64,000 nucleotides of DNA from JASHVB01 sp963780805 (GCA_963780805.1 CAWADP010000025.1:1-64000); one strand, 5' to 3'. Shown: positions 26,371 through 36,145, numbered from the stretch's first letter. Numbers and translations are program-made. Notes: generated by a model from the letters alone, not told the origin.

Positions 26371-27238
26371 GAGAGGAACGATCCACGGTCTTCTGTATCA
26401 TCGCACGAAGCCTGCCCGCAGGTCAAGGCAAAAAAACCTTTTGGTGATTTTTTTCTTACAACGGCAACCGGCACCAGGCCCGGCACTGGCAGTGCCGCCC
26501 GCGCGGGCGCCTGGGTCGGCAGTGTCGCTTGCATGCCCTCGCTGCCCGGGCGAGTGGCTGCTCGCCTGACGCCGGCGACAATAACGGCGTGTCCCTATCC
26601 CGTTAGTTAGTGCAGGGCATTCGCGCGGCGCTGTCTGGCTCGGCCATCGCAAGCGGCTACCTGAGCTGACCGGATGCTGACCGGATAGGGACGTAACTGC
26701 GTCATTCGCGCGTCTCCAGCGGAACCGACGCGGGGCAGTCGTGCGGCGAGTCGTTCATTTTGCCGGCGAGGCGACGAGCGTGGGGCGGACAAAGTCCGCC
26801 TCCGGCGCTCCCCCGGACTGCGTCCGCCCTACGACGCTTCGCAGCGTGCCCCGAAATCAACGACGTGGCGCACCAGTACCGCTGCACGGATGTTTTGGCC
26901 GGTTGCCGGAGCGGTTCTCCGGTCTTATGGCTCCCCGCCGCCTCGCCTGGAGGCAGGGTAGGCTTCTTCAGAGCCGCCGCTTCGGGTGGAGAGTGACTAC
27001 TCACGCTGACGTCCGCTCTGCGCCCCATGCGGTCATCCGACCTGACTGGACAACGTCCCGAAAGCAGACCTTCGAGCGTGGATACCGCGCCGCGTGGGGA
27101 AGTCGTTTGCGCCTCCAACAATCTGAGCGTAGCGCTTTATGCGGACGGGCCAAAGCCAGGACGCTGCGCGGTGGCCTTCGGTCAGTGTCAGACTTGACCA
27201 AGCCTGTGCGAGGCGCTGTCCTAGATCCGAAAATCCGA
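26371..27238. other. Intergenic region between the hypothetical gene and the retron
   Basis: 868 bases with no gene I can support. It contains an inverted pair GTCCCTATCC (about 26592) and GGATAGGGAC (about 26686), and a short GGGCGGAC...GTCCGCCC repeat at 26783-26832 related to the one at 9837-9966. Open frames on both strands here have no family resemblance. It may contain the right border of the retron island. Confidence 0.5.
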
Positions 27239-29004
27239 TTATGAACTCGCTGCGGCAGCCGGTGGTGGCGAAGGTTTTGCTGTCTTCAGTGCCAGGTGGT
27301 GATCGAGCACGGCGACAATTCGGTCGAGCAGCGGGACAAAGGCGGAAAAATCGATCATGGCCGCCTGCGGAATCACAACGCGCTTTGCGAATATGACCTT
27401 GCCATATTTGCCCGCTTCTTCGTGTTCCTTGTTCGGATCAAAAGTTTTGCCGTCGACCACGGTTTTGAGGAGGGTCGGCGGGAACAAATCCTCAATGCAG
27501 CTCTTTTTGCTCGAGCCAGGCTCAGGTGTTTTCACCAGATACAGATTGTAGCCCAGATAGTAGAAGGGCTCAGTGGAATCGAGACCGATCTTTGGGTGTC
27601 CCTTGTTTTTAGCATACCCGAACAGGCTCTTTGCGCCGTCGTCGTTATCGATCAACACAATGACCGGCCGCGCAAGCGGGGCATGCGTATAGGCGCGCAA
27701 ATGCTTTTCGTAATCCTTGATTAGAAATAGCAGATCGCCGGTTCCATGACCGAGCTGCATGACGTCATGCACGATGGTGGAGAAATTCATAAATCTAATC
27801 TTAGTTTCGAGCTTGCCGCCAACGATCTCGCCGAGACGCGGATGGTAGGCCGTTAGATATTGGATGGCGGCGCGCAGATAAACTAAATCGGTCTTTCCCT
27901 CCGGAACGATAAGAGGCATCGTGTGCGCAACGAAGTTCTTGTAGAACAGAAAACGGAAATAGATCGAGCGTGTCGCTGTCGGCTTGGCCTTCTTCAGATC
28001 ATCATCGCGCAGATCAGCGCCGTTCTTGACCTGGTAGATGTGCGCGAGCATGCCGCCGAGCGGGTTGAGACCGGTGATCACTTCCTTAACGGGCAAGTCC
28101 CCGACCGCACCGCCGGAGAGCGTAGCGGGAACCATCCGGTAATAGCTGCCGGTCTTGAACAGCGCATCACACATGTGGCGGGCCGCTCGCAGATACTCCT
28201 GCCGGATGTTGACCTTCTCGTTGACCATGAGGCCGGTCGTGACCTGACGGGAGACGCGAAACTGCATCCGCGTCTTCTTGTCGTTGACCTCGAAGCCTGC
28301 GTCATTGATCCGTGCGCGAAGCTCATCACCGACCTGCCATGCGGCGCCTGACAAAGGTACCCCGATCTCCGGCGGGAAATCCTTGCGGCTCGTCGAGAAC
28401 GTAATGTCGTCGGCGTACCTCGAATACGTGCATTTGTGCGTTTTCGCGAAGCGGGCGAGCCGCCCATCCAGCACATGTCCGATGAGGTTCGAGATGACCG
28501 GCGAGCATGGGCTGCCCTGCGGCAGCTCGTTCTCAAAACATGCAATCTGAGCCAGCACCGTGGCGACCGGCGGTTGCAACGAGAAGTGTTTGTCCTTGAG
28601 GAAGAAGCCCCGGACACGGCCGAAGTTGATGGACGGGAAGAAGTCTGCGAGGTCGAGGTTGAACACGTAGCGGCGGCGCTTGTGCAGCTGCGCATTGGTG
28701 ATGATGGAACGGCCCTTCTCGAAGCCATGGGCAAGTGGCCGCCGCGGCGGCGTCGCCTTCCTTAGCTCCTCGAGACATTCGTTCAGAAGGGTCGCCAGCC
28801 TCCGCTGCAGGAGCGACAGGCTAGCCTCCGGCGCCTTTATCTGGCGCTTGCCGCCATCCCGCTTCGGGATCTCGAACGAAGTATATTTCTTCGAGTTCGG
28901 GGAGCTTGTAGAGGATGTATGAGAGCCCACTCGGCGTGAAGTCCGAAAATCTTGGCAACATCTTCAAGCTTTTTCGCGTCGCGAAGCGTCTGCAACTTGG
29001 ACAC
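27239..29004 (-). CDS. Ec67-like retron reverse transcriptase with fused TOPRIM domain (two one-base shifts at the 5' end)
   Basis: Group II-like retron reverse transcriptase that makes msDNA from its own RNA, fused to a TOPRIM nuclease domain as in retron Ec67. Motifs in order (main frame): retron box NAQLH, FNLDLADFFPSINF (RT3), NELPQGSPCSPVISNLIGH (RT4), SRYADDITFS (catalytic YADD), and QVTTGLMVNEKVNI (the VTG region typical of retrons). Then TOPRIM: IVPEGKTDLVYL (Glu) and IVLIDNDDGAKSL (Asp-x-Asp). The N-terminus lies in other frames: GTG at 29004 gives MSKLQTLRDAKKLEDVAKIF; an extra base at about 28941 leads to TPSGLSYILYKLPELE; another at about 28889 leads to KYTSFEIPKRDGG. Corrected length is 587 residues, close to Ec67 RT (586). 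Base composition is lower in G+C than the neighbours, which suggests transfer. Retrons act in phage defence, with msDNA holding the effector in check. Confidence 0.88.
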
Positions 29005-29020
29005 AAATCAGGGCTTTTCA

Positions 29021-29180
29021 TGGGGGTGGGGCTTGCGGGCACTCCTATGCGACGCCGCCGATATCCATTGAGCGTCATAGTCCGCGCATGTCTGTCGTCA
29101 CCTGGGAGCAAGCACCCCCTGGCTTCGTTGTCTTATATCGCGATTTGCGATAACAAATCTGCCCGCAAGCCATTCCCCAT
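29021..29180 (-). ncRNA. Retron msr-msd RNA gene (Ec67-like)
   Basis: Directly upstream of the RT on the same strand. A perfect 11-bp inverted repeat, GGCTTGCGGGC (a1, 29161-29171) and GCCCGCAAGCC (a2, 29030-29040), is extended outward by TGGGG/CCCCA. After a1 comes AGATTTGTT with the branching-G candidate at 29159, then an msr hairpin TATCGC-AAATC-GCGATA (29136-29152), a second G/C hairpin (about 29103-29118), and an msd hairpin with arms CTATG..ACGC and GCGT..CATAG (29044-29080). GGCAGATTTGTT followed by a hairpin, and AGGAGTGCC at a2, match what I recall of Ec67. About 140-160 nt, typical in size. The exact msDNA ends cannot be read. Confidence 0.85.
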
Positions 29181-29749
29181 ACTGGCCTATTCGTTCCGGC
29201 TCATCAAGCAGGATGGAACCAGAATAGCCAATCTCCAAACGGCTGCCGGTATAGGGCAGCTATCTCGTCTGTTCAGCTGAAAGCTGCCCTTCCGGTATCG
29301 GCCACGACCGTACGCTCGGGCCAACAGCTCGGAACATCCGCTATGGGTCGGAACCCGCCGTAGGGTGCATCACCGGCGCGGCCGGATGGTCCGGGTAGCG
29401 GCCATGCAACCGGTCAAAACCACTGTGCGGTGGTACTGGTCGCAGTCATGTCCGCGCTGCTGGCGTGCTTACACGCTGCGGCTTCCTGCCTCCCGCAACC
29501 CCTGTCTGCCGACGCAGGACATCGGCACCGCCGGCAACGCGCCGCCGCATCTGTCGGATCGCGCGCCGATCCTGTATCTCGCCGGCATCGTCGCAACATC
29601 CCGCAGAGGCAGCGTTTGCCAGCCCCAGCCAACGCCGCTCTCACGCCGAGCCCCAGGACGCGCCGTCGTTCTGGCCGAACGCCTGGCCGCCAATTCGCGC
29701 CTGGCCCGCGGCGCCTGCCCGGCTGGCCCCATACCGCCGCACCGTACGC
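29181..29749. other. Intergenic region, retron promoter side
   Basis: 569 bases between the retron RNA and the first glycosyltransferase. The retron promoter should lie just right of 29180, but no clear -35/-10 pair is obvious. An imperfect repeat of AGGGCAGCTTTC and GGCAGCTATC (29250-29290) could fold. The frame of the glycosyltransferase is open back to about 29465, but that part has no family resemblance. Confidence 0.45.
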
Positions 29750-31114
29750 ATGACTGAGGCCGGTGCCTTCCGCCTGACCCCGCTGCACCGGATGTGGCGG
29801 CTGCTGCCATCCCACCAGCGCCGCCGCCTCGCCACGGCCGCCGCCGCCTTGGTCGCGCCGCACATCGATCGCGTCCCGCCGCCGGCACGCGAAGGCATCG
29901 CGGTCGCGGGCGAGCTTTCGCGGGCATCCGGCCTGGGCGAGAACGCTCGGCTCATGTTGCTGGCGTTGCAGCACCTGGGCGTGCCGCACTGGCCGGTGGA
30001 CGTCGGCCCGCTGTTGCCCGGCGCCGACAGCGACCTGCCCGTGTCTCCGGGTGCCGATCCGCCCCCTGGCGTACCGTTGGTGCTGCACGTCAACCCACCG
30101 ATGCTGCCCCTGGTCCTGCTGCGCCTGCGCCGCGGGCTGGCGCAGGGCCGGAGGGTGATCGGCTATTGGTATTGGGAACTACCGGTGGCGCCACCCGATT
30201 GGCGGGCGGGCGGGCGCTTCGTGCACGAGGTCTGGACGTTGTCGCCGTTTACTGCCGGCGCGCTGGCGCCGCTGCTGGCAGTGCCCACGCGCGTCGTGCC
30301 GCCGCCGCTGGCGGTGGCCCCGCCGCGTCCCTCGGCGCTGGATCGCGCGGCCTTTGGCCTGCCGGACGGCGCCGTGGTGGTGCTGGTGTCGTTCAACCTT
30401 GCCTCGTCCTTCGCACGCAAGAACCCGCTGGCGGCGATCGCCGCGTTCCGTGCCGCGTTCGGCGATCGGCCCGACCGGCTGCTGCTGCTGAAGATCGGTA
30501 ACCGCGGCCATTTCCCAGGCGATTTCGACCGCATCGCCGCCGCCACCGCCGGCGCCCCCAACATCCGGCTGGAGACGCGCACGCTGCCGACCGCGGACAT
30601 GCATGCCCTGACCGCCGCCTGCGACATTGTGCTGTCCCTGCACCGCAGCGAGGGCTTCGGCCTGGTCCCCGCCGAAGCGATGCTGCTGGGCAGGCCCGTG
30701 ATTGCTACCGGCTGGTCGGGCAATATGGCGTTCATGGACAACTCCTGTGCCGCCCTGGTCGGCTACCGGCTGGTCCCCGCCGAAGACCCGCGCCATGTTT
30801 ATGAAGGCGCCAGGTGGGGCGCCGTGTGGGCGGAGCCGGACCAACTGGACGCCGTCGCCCATCTGCGCCGCCTGGCCGACGATGCCGTCGCGCGCGCCGC
30901 CCTTGGTGCTCTGGGCCGAAAGGCAGCCCTGGCGCGGCTGGGCGCCGCCCCGCTACAGGCGGCCGTGCGCGAGATGGGCCTCCCCACGTCGGCCCTCTCC
31001 GCATCGGACCTCTCCGCATCCAATCTCCCCGCGACGGCCGATCTCCCCACGGCCGATCTCCCCACGTCCGATCTCCCCGCGTCCGATCTCCCCGCAGCGA
31101 ACCGATCGGCATGA
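29750..31114 (+). CDS. Glycosyltransferase, GT4-like
   Basis: 454 residues. Transfers a sugar from an activated donor; acceptor unknown. Two Rossmann-like halves (GT-B). N-terminal half: VAGELSRASGLGENARLML (acceptor-side glycine loop) and VIGYWYWELPVAP. C-terminal half: VVVLVSFNLASSFARKNP, LLLLKIGNRG, and the donor-site EX7E motif in LHRSEGFGLVPAEAMLLGRP. ATG at 29750 is preferred because homology begins there. The last 40 residues (LSASDLPATADLPTADLP and so on) are translated from a 15-bp minisatellite and are unlikely to be functional. Overlaps the next glycosyltransferase by ATGA. Confidence 0.85.
   Translation: MTEAGAFRLTPLHRMWRLLPSHQRRRLATAAAALVAPHIDRVPPPAREGIAVAGELSRASGLGENARLMLLALQHLGVPHWPVDVGPLLPGADSDLPVSPGADPPPGVPLVLHVNPPMLPLVLLRLRRGLAQGRRVIGYWYWELPVAPPDWRAGGRFVHEVWTLSPFTAGALAPLLAVPTRVVPPPLAVAPPRPSALDRAAFGLPDGAVVVLVSFNLASSFARKNPLAAIAAFRAAFGDRPDRLLLLKIGNRGHFPGDFDRIAAATAGAPNIRLETRTLPTADMHALTAACDIVLSLHRSEGFGLVPAEAMLLGRPVIATGWSGNMAFMDNSCAALVGYRLVPAEDPRHVYEGARWGAVWAEPDQLDAVAHLRRLADDAVARAALGALGRKAALARLGAAPLQAAVREMGLPTSALSASDLSASNLPATADLPTADLPTSDLPASDLPAANRSA
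30996..31095. repeat. 15-bp minisatellite within the glycosyltransferase 3' end
   Basis: About six units of TCCGATCTCCCCGCG and variants (ACG, GCC), in frame, encoding LPASD/LPTSD/LPTAD. The unit length is a multiple of three, so copy-number changes keep the frame. Confidence 0.85.
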
Positions 31115-32196
31115 GGGTTCTGGTGTGGCAATGGGGCCGTTTCGGCGTCGCCCCGCGGCTCGCCGCCCTGCTGGCCGAGGCATTGCGTTCGCTGCCCGGC
31201 ACCGAGGCGCTGCTGTCGCTGTCCCGTGGCGCCGAGCTGTTGCGCAGCGCTGCTGCCCCGCCCTGTGACCTGCCGGTGGCGACCTACGACGGCCTCCCCG
31301 GCTTCGCACTGCGCGTTGCCGCCGCGCCTTTCGCCGTGCCCCGCCTGGCGCGCCGCGTTGCGGCGCTGCGCCCCGATCTGGCGGTCTGCGTGATGCCGGG
31401 GCCGCTCGACCTTCTCATGGCGGCGGCATTGCGGCGCCAGCGCATTCCGTTCGTCGCATTGGTGCACGAAGCCGACATCCACCCCGGTGACGGCTTGCCG
31501 TTTCAGATGTGGTTGCAGCGCGCCCTGTGCCGCCGCGCCACCGCGGTCGGCGCGCTGACGGGGCATGTCGGCGCACGGCTGCGGGCACAAGGGCTGGCGG
31601 GCACGCCGGACCGGCCGCTGCTGCTGCTGTCGTTGCCGCCGGTGGCTTTCGACGTGCCGCCTCGCCCCGGGGTTCCCGGCGACACTGTCCGCCTGCTCTC
31701 GTTTGGGCGGCTGCTACCCTACAAGGGCCTCGACCTGCTGGCCGAGGCGTTGGCGTTGCTCGGCCCGCGCCCAGGTGTGGCCGTCCGTGTCGTCGGCTCC
31801 GGTCCGGAGAGCACCACGCTGAACGCCCTGCGCGCGCTGCCCGGGGTGACGGTGGAGAACCGCTGGGTGCCGGAAGACGAGATCGGCGCATTGCTCGGCT
31901 GGTCGGATGCCCTGGTGCTGCCGTACCGCGAAGCCAGCCAGAGCGGCGTCGCCGCAGCCGCCATCGCCGCCGGCCGGCGTGTACTTGCCACCCGCGTCGG
32001 CGGACTTGAGGAGCAATTAGCCGACGCGCCCGGCGCCATCCTGTGCGAGCCGGACGCAGCAAGTCTTGTGGCGGGACTGCGGGGCCTGATCGAGGCGCCG
32101 CGCGATGCCGTCGCCCCACCGGCCGCCGATCCACGCGCCGCATGGCACGACCTGGCGGCATCGCTGATGCGGCAGATCGATGCCGTGGGCGTATAG
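31111..32196 (+). CDS. Glycosyltransferase, GT4-like
   Basis: 361 residues, GT-B fold, family 4-like. N-terminal MRVLVWQWGRFGVAPRLAAL; the acceptor-side half includes PFVALVHEADIHPGDG. The donor-side half has LLSFGRLLPYKGLDLLAEAL (the common GRL-x-x-KG-x-D motif), VRVVGSGPE and LVLPYREASQSGVAAAAIAAG (the EX7E region, with Glu then Ala at the second position in this reading). Translationally coupled to the preceding glycosyltransferase, so both probably build the same glycan or glycolipid. Confidence 0.85.
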   Translation: MRVLVWQWGRFGVAPRLAALLAEALRSLPGTEALLSLSRGAELLRSAAAPPCDLPVATYDGLPGFALRVAAAPFAVPRLARRVAALRPDLAVCVMPGPLDLLMAAALRRQRIPFVALVHEADIHPGDGLPFQMWLQRALCRRATAVGALTGHVGARLRAQGLAGTPDRPLLLLSLPPVAFDVPPRPGVPGDTVRLLSFGRLLPYKGLDLLAEALALLGPRPGVAVRVVGSGPESTTLNALRALPGVTVENRWVPEDEIGALLGWSDALVLPYREASQSGVAAAAIAAGRRVLATRVGGLEEQLADAPGAILCEPDAASLVAGLRGLIEAPRDAVAPPAADPRAAWHDLAASLMRQIDAVGV

Positions 32197-32432
32197 CGCG
32201 ACCCGACGTTTTTCATCGCGGCCAACTTGCTACGCCGTGCCCGGCGCGGACCGACGAGCTGACAGCGCCGACAGATCCCGATCCAACGCGCATCGATCGG
32301 CGAGGCCGCCCCGCCACACGGATGCGCCATGGTATCGCTCCGTGGCTTATCCCTGGGGTTTCATGCGCTTGTCGCCCCCTCTCGCGCTGTTTGCTGGCGC
32401 CAGGGAAACTATCACGCTAGCCTAAACGATAA

Positions 32433-33110
32433 ATGACGACAGCAACGACCCGTCCGGACGCCCGCATCCGCGTGGTGGGCGATGTGCATGGCGATGCCGC
32501 CGCTTTCGCTTACGCCTGCGCCACCGATCGGTTCGTCATCCAGCTCGGCGACCTGACCGACCATGGCCCGGACAACGCCGGCGTGCTGCGCACCATGTTC
32601 CGCCTGATCGACCAGAGCCGCGGCCTGTATTTGCTCGGTAACCACGACCTGAAACTGGCCCGCACGCTGGCCGGCCATCCGATGCGTCCCGATCCGGTGG
32701 TGCAGGCAACAATCGAGCAACTCGACGACGCGTTGCGCGACCGCGTGGTGGTGGAAACCGCGCGCGCGCCCGCATGGCTGCGGCGAGGCGACGCGCTGTT
32801 CGTGCATGGCGGCTTCCACACCATGATGTTGGAGCAATCCGCGCCGACAAACGGCCTGGACCGGCCGCACGGCGCCGTCGCCCGGGCGTTGTACGGGGAG
32901 CCGACCGGCCGCATCCAGCCGGACGGTTATCCGGAGCGCAGCCTGCGCTGGGTGGACCGCATTCCCGCCGGCATCACCGTCTATTGCGGCCACGATCAGC
33001 GTAGCCGCGACGGCCGCCCCTATGTGCGGCGCAGCGCCGCGGGTGGGCGGGCGGTGTTCCTCGATACGGGTGCGGGCAAGGGCGGTCACCTGTCCTGGAT
33101 CGACCTGTAG
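32433..33110 (+). CDS. Metallophosphoesterase, PPP-family (Ser/Thr phosphatase or Ap4A hydrolase-like)
   Basis: 225 residues with the full set of binuclear metal motifs in order: GDVHGD, GDLTDHGP, GNHD, a His in FVHGGFH, and CGHDQRS. Close in style to bacterial PrpE/diadenosine tetraphosphatase-like members of the PPP family. Probably cytoplasmic. No neighbour clarifies the substrate (phosphoprotein or dinucleotide). Confidence 0.85.
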   Translation: MTTATTRPDARIRVVGDVHGDAAAFAYACATDRFVIQLGDLTDHGPDNAGVLRTMFRLIDQSRGLYLLGNHDLKLARTLAGHPMRPDPVVQATIEQLDDALRDRVVVETARAPAWLRRGDALFVHGGFHTMMLEQSAPTNGLDRPHGAVARALYGEPTGRIQPDGYPERSLRWVDRIPAGITVYCGHDQRSRDGRPYVRRSAAGGRAVFLDTGAGKGGHLSWIDL

Positions 33111-33525
33111 CCCTGTGCCAGGGCAATGGTCGCGGTCGATGGCGAGGACCCGTCGTGATCGATCGTCGCAATCTCCAGGTTTAGATCCCCACGCCCCGAA
33201 GCCCGCGTTGGGATCGATGAACCGCCAAATGTCGAGTGTCTCAATCGCGTGGAGCAGGTCTCGTGGGTGCGGACGCCTTCGATTGGGCAGCAGCCAGGGG
33301 AGCTGAGAGGGTTTGGGAACTGAGACACTACCGGCGCCCGAGTGTATTGGCGCGATGCGAAGGCTGATGCCAAGCTCGCTGCAATGCCGTGGCACAGGCT
33401 ACGGCGGGAGGGGCCCATATGCCTGCCATGTCATCGACTTGCCGCGTCGTCAGCGTCGCGCCGCGCGGTGCGAAACCGTCCGGGACGGGCCGCAGCGGCC
33501 GCACACGGGCCATGGGAGGGCGGGC
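33111..33525. other. Intergenic region, nothing recognised
   Basis: 415 bases. Weak open frames on the minus strand (for example RRPHPRDLLHAIETLDIWRF) look protein-like but match no family I know and lack a start. Possibly the worn remains of a gene. Confidence 0.4.
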
Positions 33526-35167
33526 ATGATCGAGGTTCCGGTCCTCATCGTCGGTGGCGGCCCGGTCGGCCTGACCGCCTCCATCCTGCTCTCCCGCCAC
33601 GGCATCCGGTCGATGTTGGTGGAGCGCCACCCCGGCACCGCCATCCTCCCCAAGGCACGCGGCATCAATGCACGCACCATGGAAATGTACCGGCAATGCG
33701 GCGTCGAAGCCGCGATCCGTTCGGCCGGTCTGGGCAATGAGAGCACCGGCCAGGTCGTATGGACCGAAAGCCTCGCCGGCCGTGAGATCGAGCGGCGTGT
33801 GTCCGGCCGTGCCCTCCCCCAGAACCAGGCCGCGAGCCCGGTACGGAACTGCCTTTGCGCACAGGACGATCTTGAGCCCGTGCTGCGCCGCTTCGCCGAA
33901 GCCGACCGGGCGGGCGAACTTCGCTTCAACGCCGAGCTGGTCGCCGCAGAGCAAGACGCGCAGGGGGTGACGGGGCTGCTGGTTGATCGCCAGTCCGGCG
34001 CGGAGACATCGGTCCGGGCGCAATACGTGATCGCGGCCGACGGAGTGAAGAGCTATTTCCGGCGCATGCTGGGCGTGTCGATGGTAGGCCGCCAGGGCGT
34101 CTATGACAGCATGAACATCCTGTTCAATGCGGACCTGCGGCCCTGGACCTCGGATCGGCCGGCAGCGTTGTATTTCGTGGAGCAACCCACGCTGCGTGCC
34201 ACCTTCCTGACGATCAACCTGAAGGACCGTTGGAGCTTCCTGATCCACAGCGTGAAGCAATATGGCTGGGAACCGCCCGACTTCACCGAAGAACACTGCA
34301 TCGCGCTGATTCGCCAGGGCGTTGGCATTGCCGATCTTCCGGTGCGGATCCTTGGCACCAGCTTCTGGGAAGCCTCGGCGCATGTCGCCGACCGCTACGG
34401 CGCCGGTCGCATCTTCCTGGCCGGCGATGCCGCCCATGAGATGCCGCCGACCGGCGGCTTCGGCCTGAATACCGGCGTGCAGGACGTGCAAAACCTGGTC
34501 TGGAAGTTGTCCGCCGTGCTGCGGGGCCACGCCGCCGCGTCCTTGCTCGACACCTATCACCACGAACGTCAACCACTGGGCCGCGCCATCACCCAGGCGG
34601 CGCTGGACAACTCGCTCTCGATGGGGCGCACCGCGCGGCAAACCGCCGCCAAGCTGCCGCGCTCCGAATTCCTCAACGAGCAGGGACTGATTTTCGGGGC
34701 TGTGTACCAGTTCGGCAGCGGTGGTGCCGGATGGCACGCCGGCGCCCGAGCAAGACGATCCGATTACCCAGTACATCCCGTCGGCACACCCCGGCGCCCG
34801 TGCACCGCATATCTGGCTACAGCGTGACGGTGGGCCGATCTCGACGATCGATTTGTTCGGCCGCGGCTTCGTGCTGCTGACCGGCTCGCGCGGCCAGGCC
34901 TGGCTGGAAGCGGCGAAGCGTGTCGCCGACGCGACGCGGCCGCCGCTTGACGCGCATGCGATCGGCGGCGGGCAGATCACCGATCCCAACGCCGCCTGGG
35001 CCGACGCTTATGGCATCGCCGAAGACGGAGCCGTCCTGGTGCGGCCGGACGGCCATGTTGCGTGGCGCAGCCATGCCAGCGTCGCAGCGCCTGTGGTGAC
35101 CTTGGCGGCCGCATTCGATAGCGTGCTAGGGCGTGAGGCCGTCGAGGCGGCGCCCCGGGGGAAATGA
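33526..35167 (+). CDS. FAD-dependent aromatic-ring hydroxylase, PheA/TfdB family (one-base shift)
   Basis: About 546 residues after correction. N-terminal FAD site VLIVGGGPVGLTASILLSR and ER at the strand end; YVIAADGVKS; then the second FAD motif RIFLAGDAAHEMPPTGGFGLNTG; and finally a thioredoxin-like C-terminal domain (ISTIDLFGRGFVLLTG, ADAYGIAEDGAVLVRPDGHVAWR) usual for phenol-hydroxylase-type monooxygenases. The two parts are in different frames: an extra G near 34720 separates YQFGS from VVPDGTPAPEQDDP. They join cleanly to a normal-length enzyme when one base is removed. Substrate (a phenol or polyketide-like aromatic) is unknown. No partner genes nearby. Confidence 0.88.
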
Positions 35168-35183
35168 ACGACCCGCACCACTA

Positions 35184-35289
35184 GTACAGCGTTTCCATGG
35201 AACGACTCCTATCGGGGGCGATCCAATGGCGGCCCGGCGACTCACGGTGGGGCCTCAACCATAGGTTCGGTTTCATGGAATCGCTGTAC
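35184..35289. repeat. MITE-like element with terminal inverted repeats
   Basis: 106 bp with ends GTACAGCGTTTCCATGGAAC and, inverted, GTACAGCGATTCCATGAAAC; the similarity continues for about 30 bases per side. No coding capacity. The small size and long imperfect inverted ends fit a miniature transposable element. No clear target duplication is seen. Confidence 0.6.
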
Positions 35290-35370
35290 CACATGGTGGA
35301 GTTGGGACGCGTTACGGTGCCACTGTCACGCCGCTTCCCGTCCGCGTTGACGAAACTGCGCGATGGGTGA

Positions 35371-35470
35371 CCCTGTGCCTGGCCGCCGCTACTTGTGCCT
35401 GGGCGCCGCTGCTTGTGCCTGGGCGCCGCTGCTTGTGCCTGGGCGCCGCTGCTTGTGCCTGGGCGCCGCA
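35371..35470. repeat. 20-bp minisatellite
   Basis: Five units of GCTTGTGCCTGGGCGCCGCT; the first (35371-35390) is degenerate, the next four nearly identical. Intergenic between the flavin hydroxylase and sixA. Confidence 0.93.
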
Positions 35471-35619
35471 CACGGTTGTAGTGCCATGCCGCGACCAGGC
35501 CTGTTCGTCCAAGCTTGACGCCGTGCACTCCCGCCAGGGGGGAGGGACAACGCTCTGTCGAAGTGGCAGGATAGCAGCACCAGACCAGGCCACCATCAGG
35601 ACCAGGTATCCCGCCCCCG

Positions 35620-36141
35620 ATGCGCCAGCTCTTGCTCTTGCGCCATGCCAAGTCGTCCTGGGACGACAGCAAGCAACCTGACCGCGACCGCCCGCTGACC
35701 GACCGCGGCCGGCGCGCCGCCGCGACGATGCGGCGGGCGATGCAGCAGCTCGGCCTGGCGCCTGACCTTGTCCTGGTCTCTCCGGCCCGGCGCACGCTGC
35801 AGACGCTGGAAGCGCTGGAACCCTGGGACGACACCCCGCTGATCGAGCATGTCGAGGCGCTCTATCTCGCCACCCCCGCGCAACTGCTTGCTGCGCTCCA
35901 CGACATCCCGGAGACGGTGCGTAGCACGCTGGTGATCGGCCACAACCCCGGCATGCATGACCTGGCGCAGGCGCTGATGGCCGGGGCGCAGCCGACCGAC
36001 GCCTCCCGCCGGTTGGCGGCCGCCTATCCCACCGGCGCGCTCGCCGAATTCACCATCCCCGGCCCGTGGCTGCGGGTCGGCCCCGGAGCCGCCCGGCTGG
36101 CCCGCTTCCTCACCCCCCGCGAGCTGGAACGCAGCGCCTGA
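35620..36141 (+). CDS. sixA: SixA-type phosphohistidine phosphatase
   Basis: 173 residues, histidine phosphatase superfamily. Catalytic loop LLRHAKSSWDD (RHG-like, RHA as in SixA), DRPLTDRGRRAA, SPARRTLQT and the second catalytic His in VIGHNPGMHDLA. SixA removes phosphate from His in phosphorelay or PTS proteins. It lies five bases before the CYTH-CHAD gene, probably one operon; SixA and CHAD proteins often neighbour each other. Confidence 0.88.
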   Translation: MRQLLLLRHAKSSWDDSKQPDRDRPLTDRGRRAAATMRRAMQQLGLAPDLVLVSPARRTLQTLEALEPWDDTPLIEHVEALYLATPAQLLAALHDIPETVRSTLVIGHNPGMHDLAQALMAGAQPTDASRRLAAAYPTGALAEFTIPGPWLRVGPGAARLARFLTPRELERSA

Positions 36142-36145
36142 CCGC

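Noticed and set aside
26741..27244. 167-residue open frame between the hypothetical gene and the retron
   Set aside because: No family resemblance, Arg-rich, overlaps a repeat; no ribosome binding site.
29465..29749. N-terminal extension of the first glycosyltransferase
   Set aside because: Arg/Pro-rich sequence without family resemblance; ATG 29750 fits.
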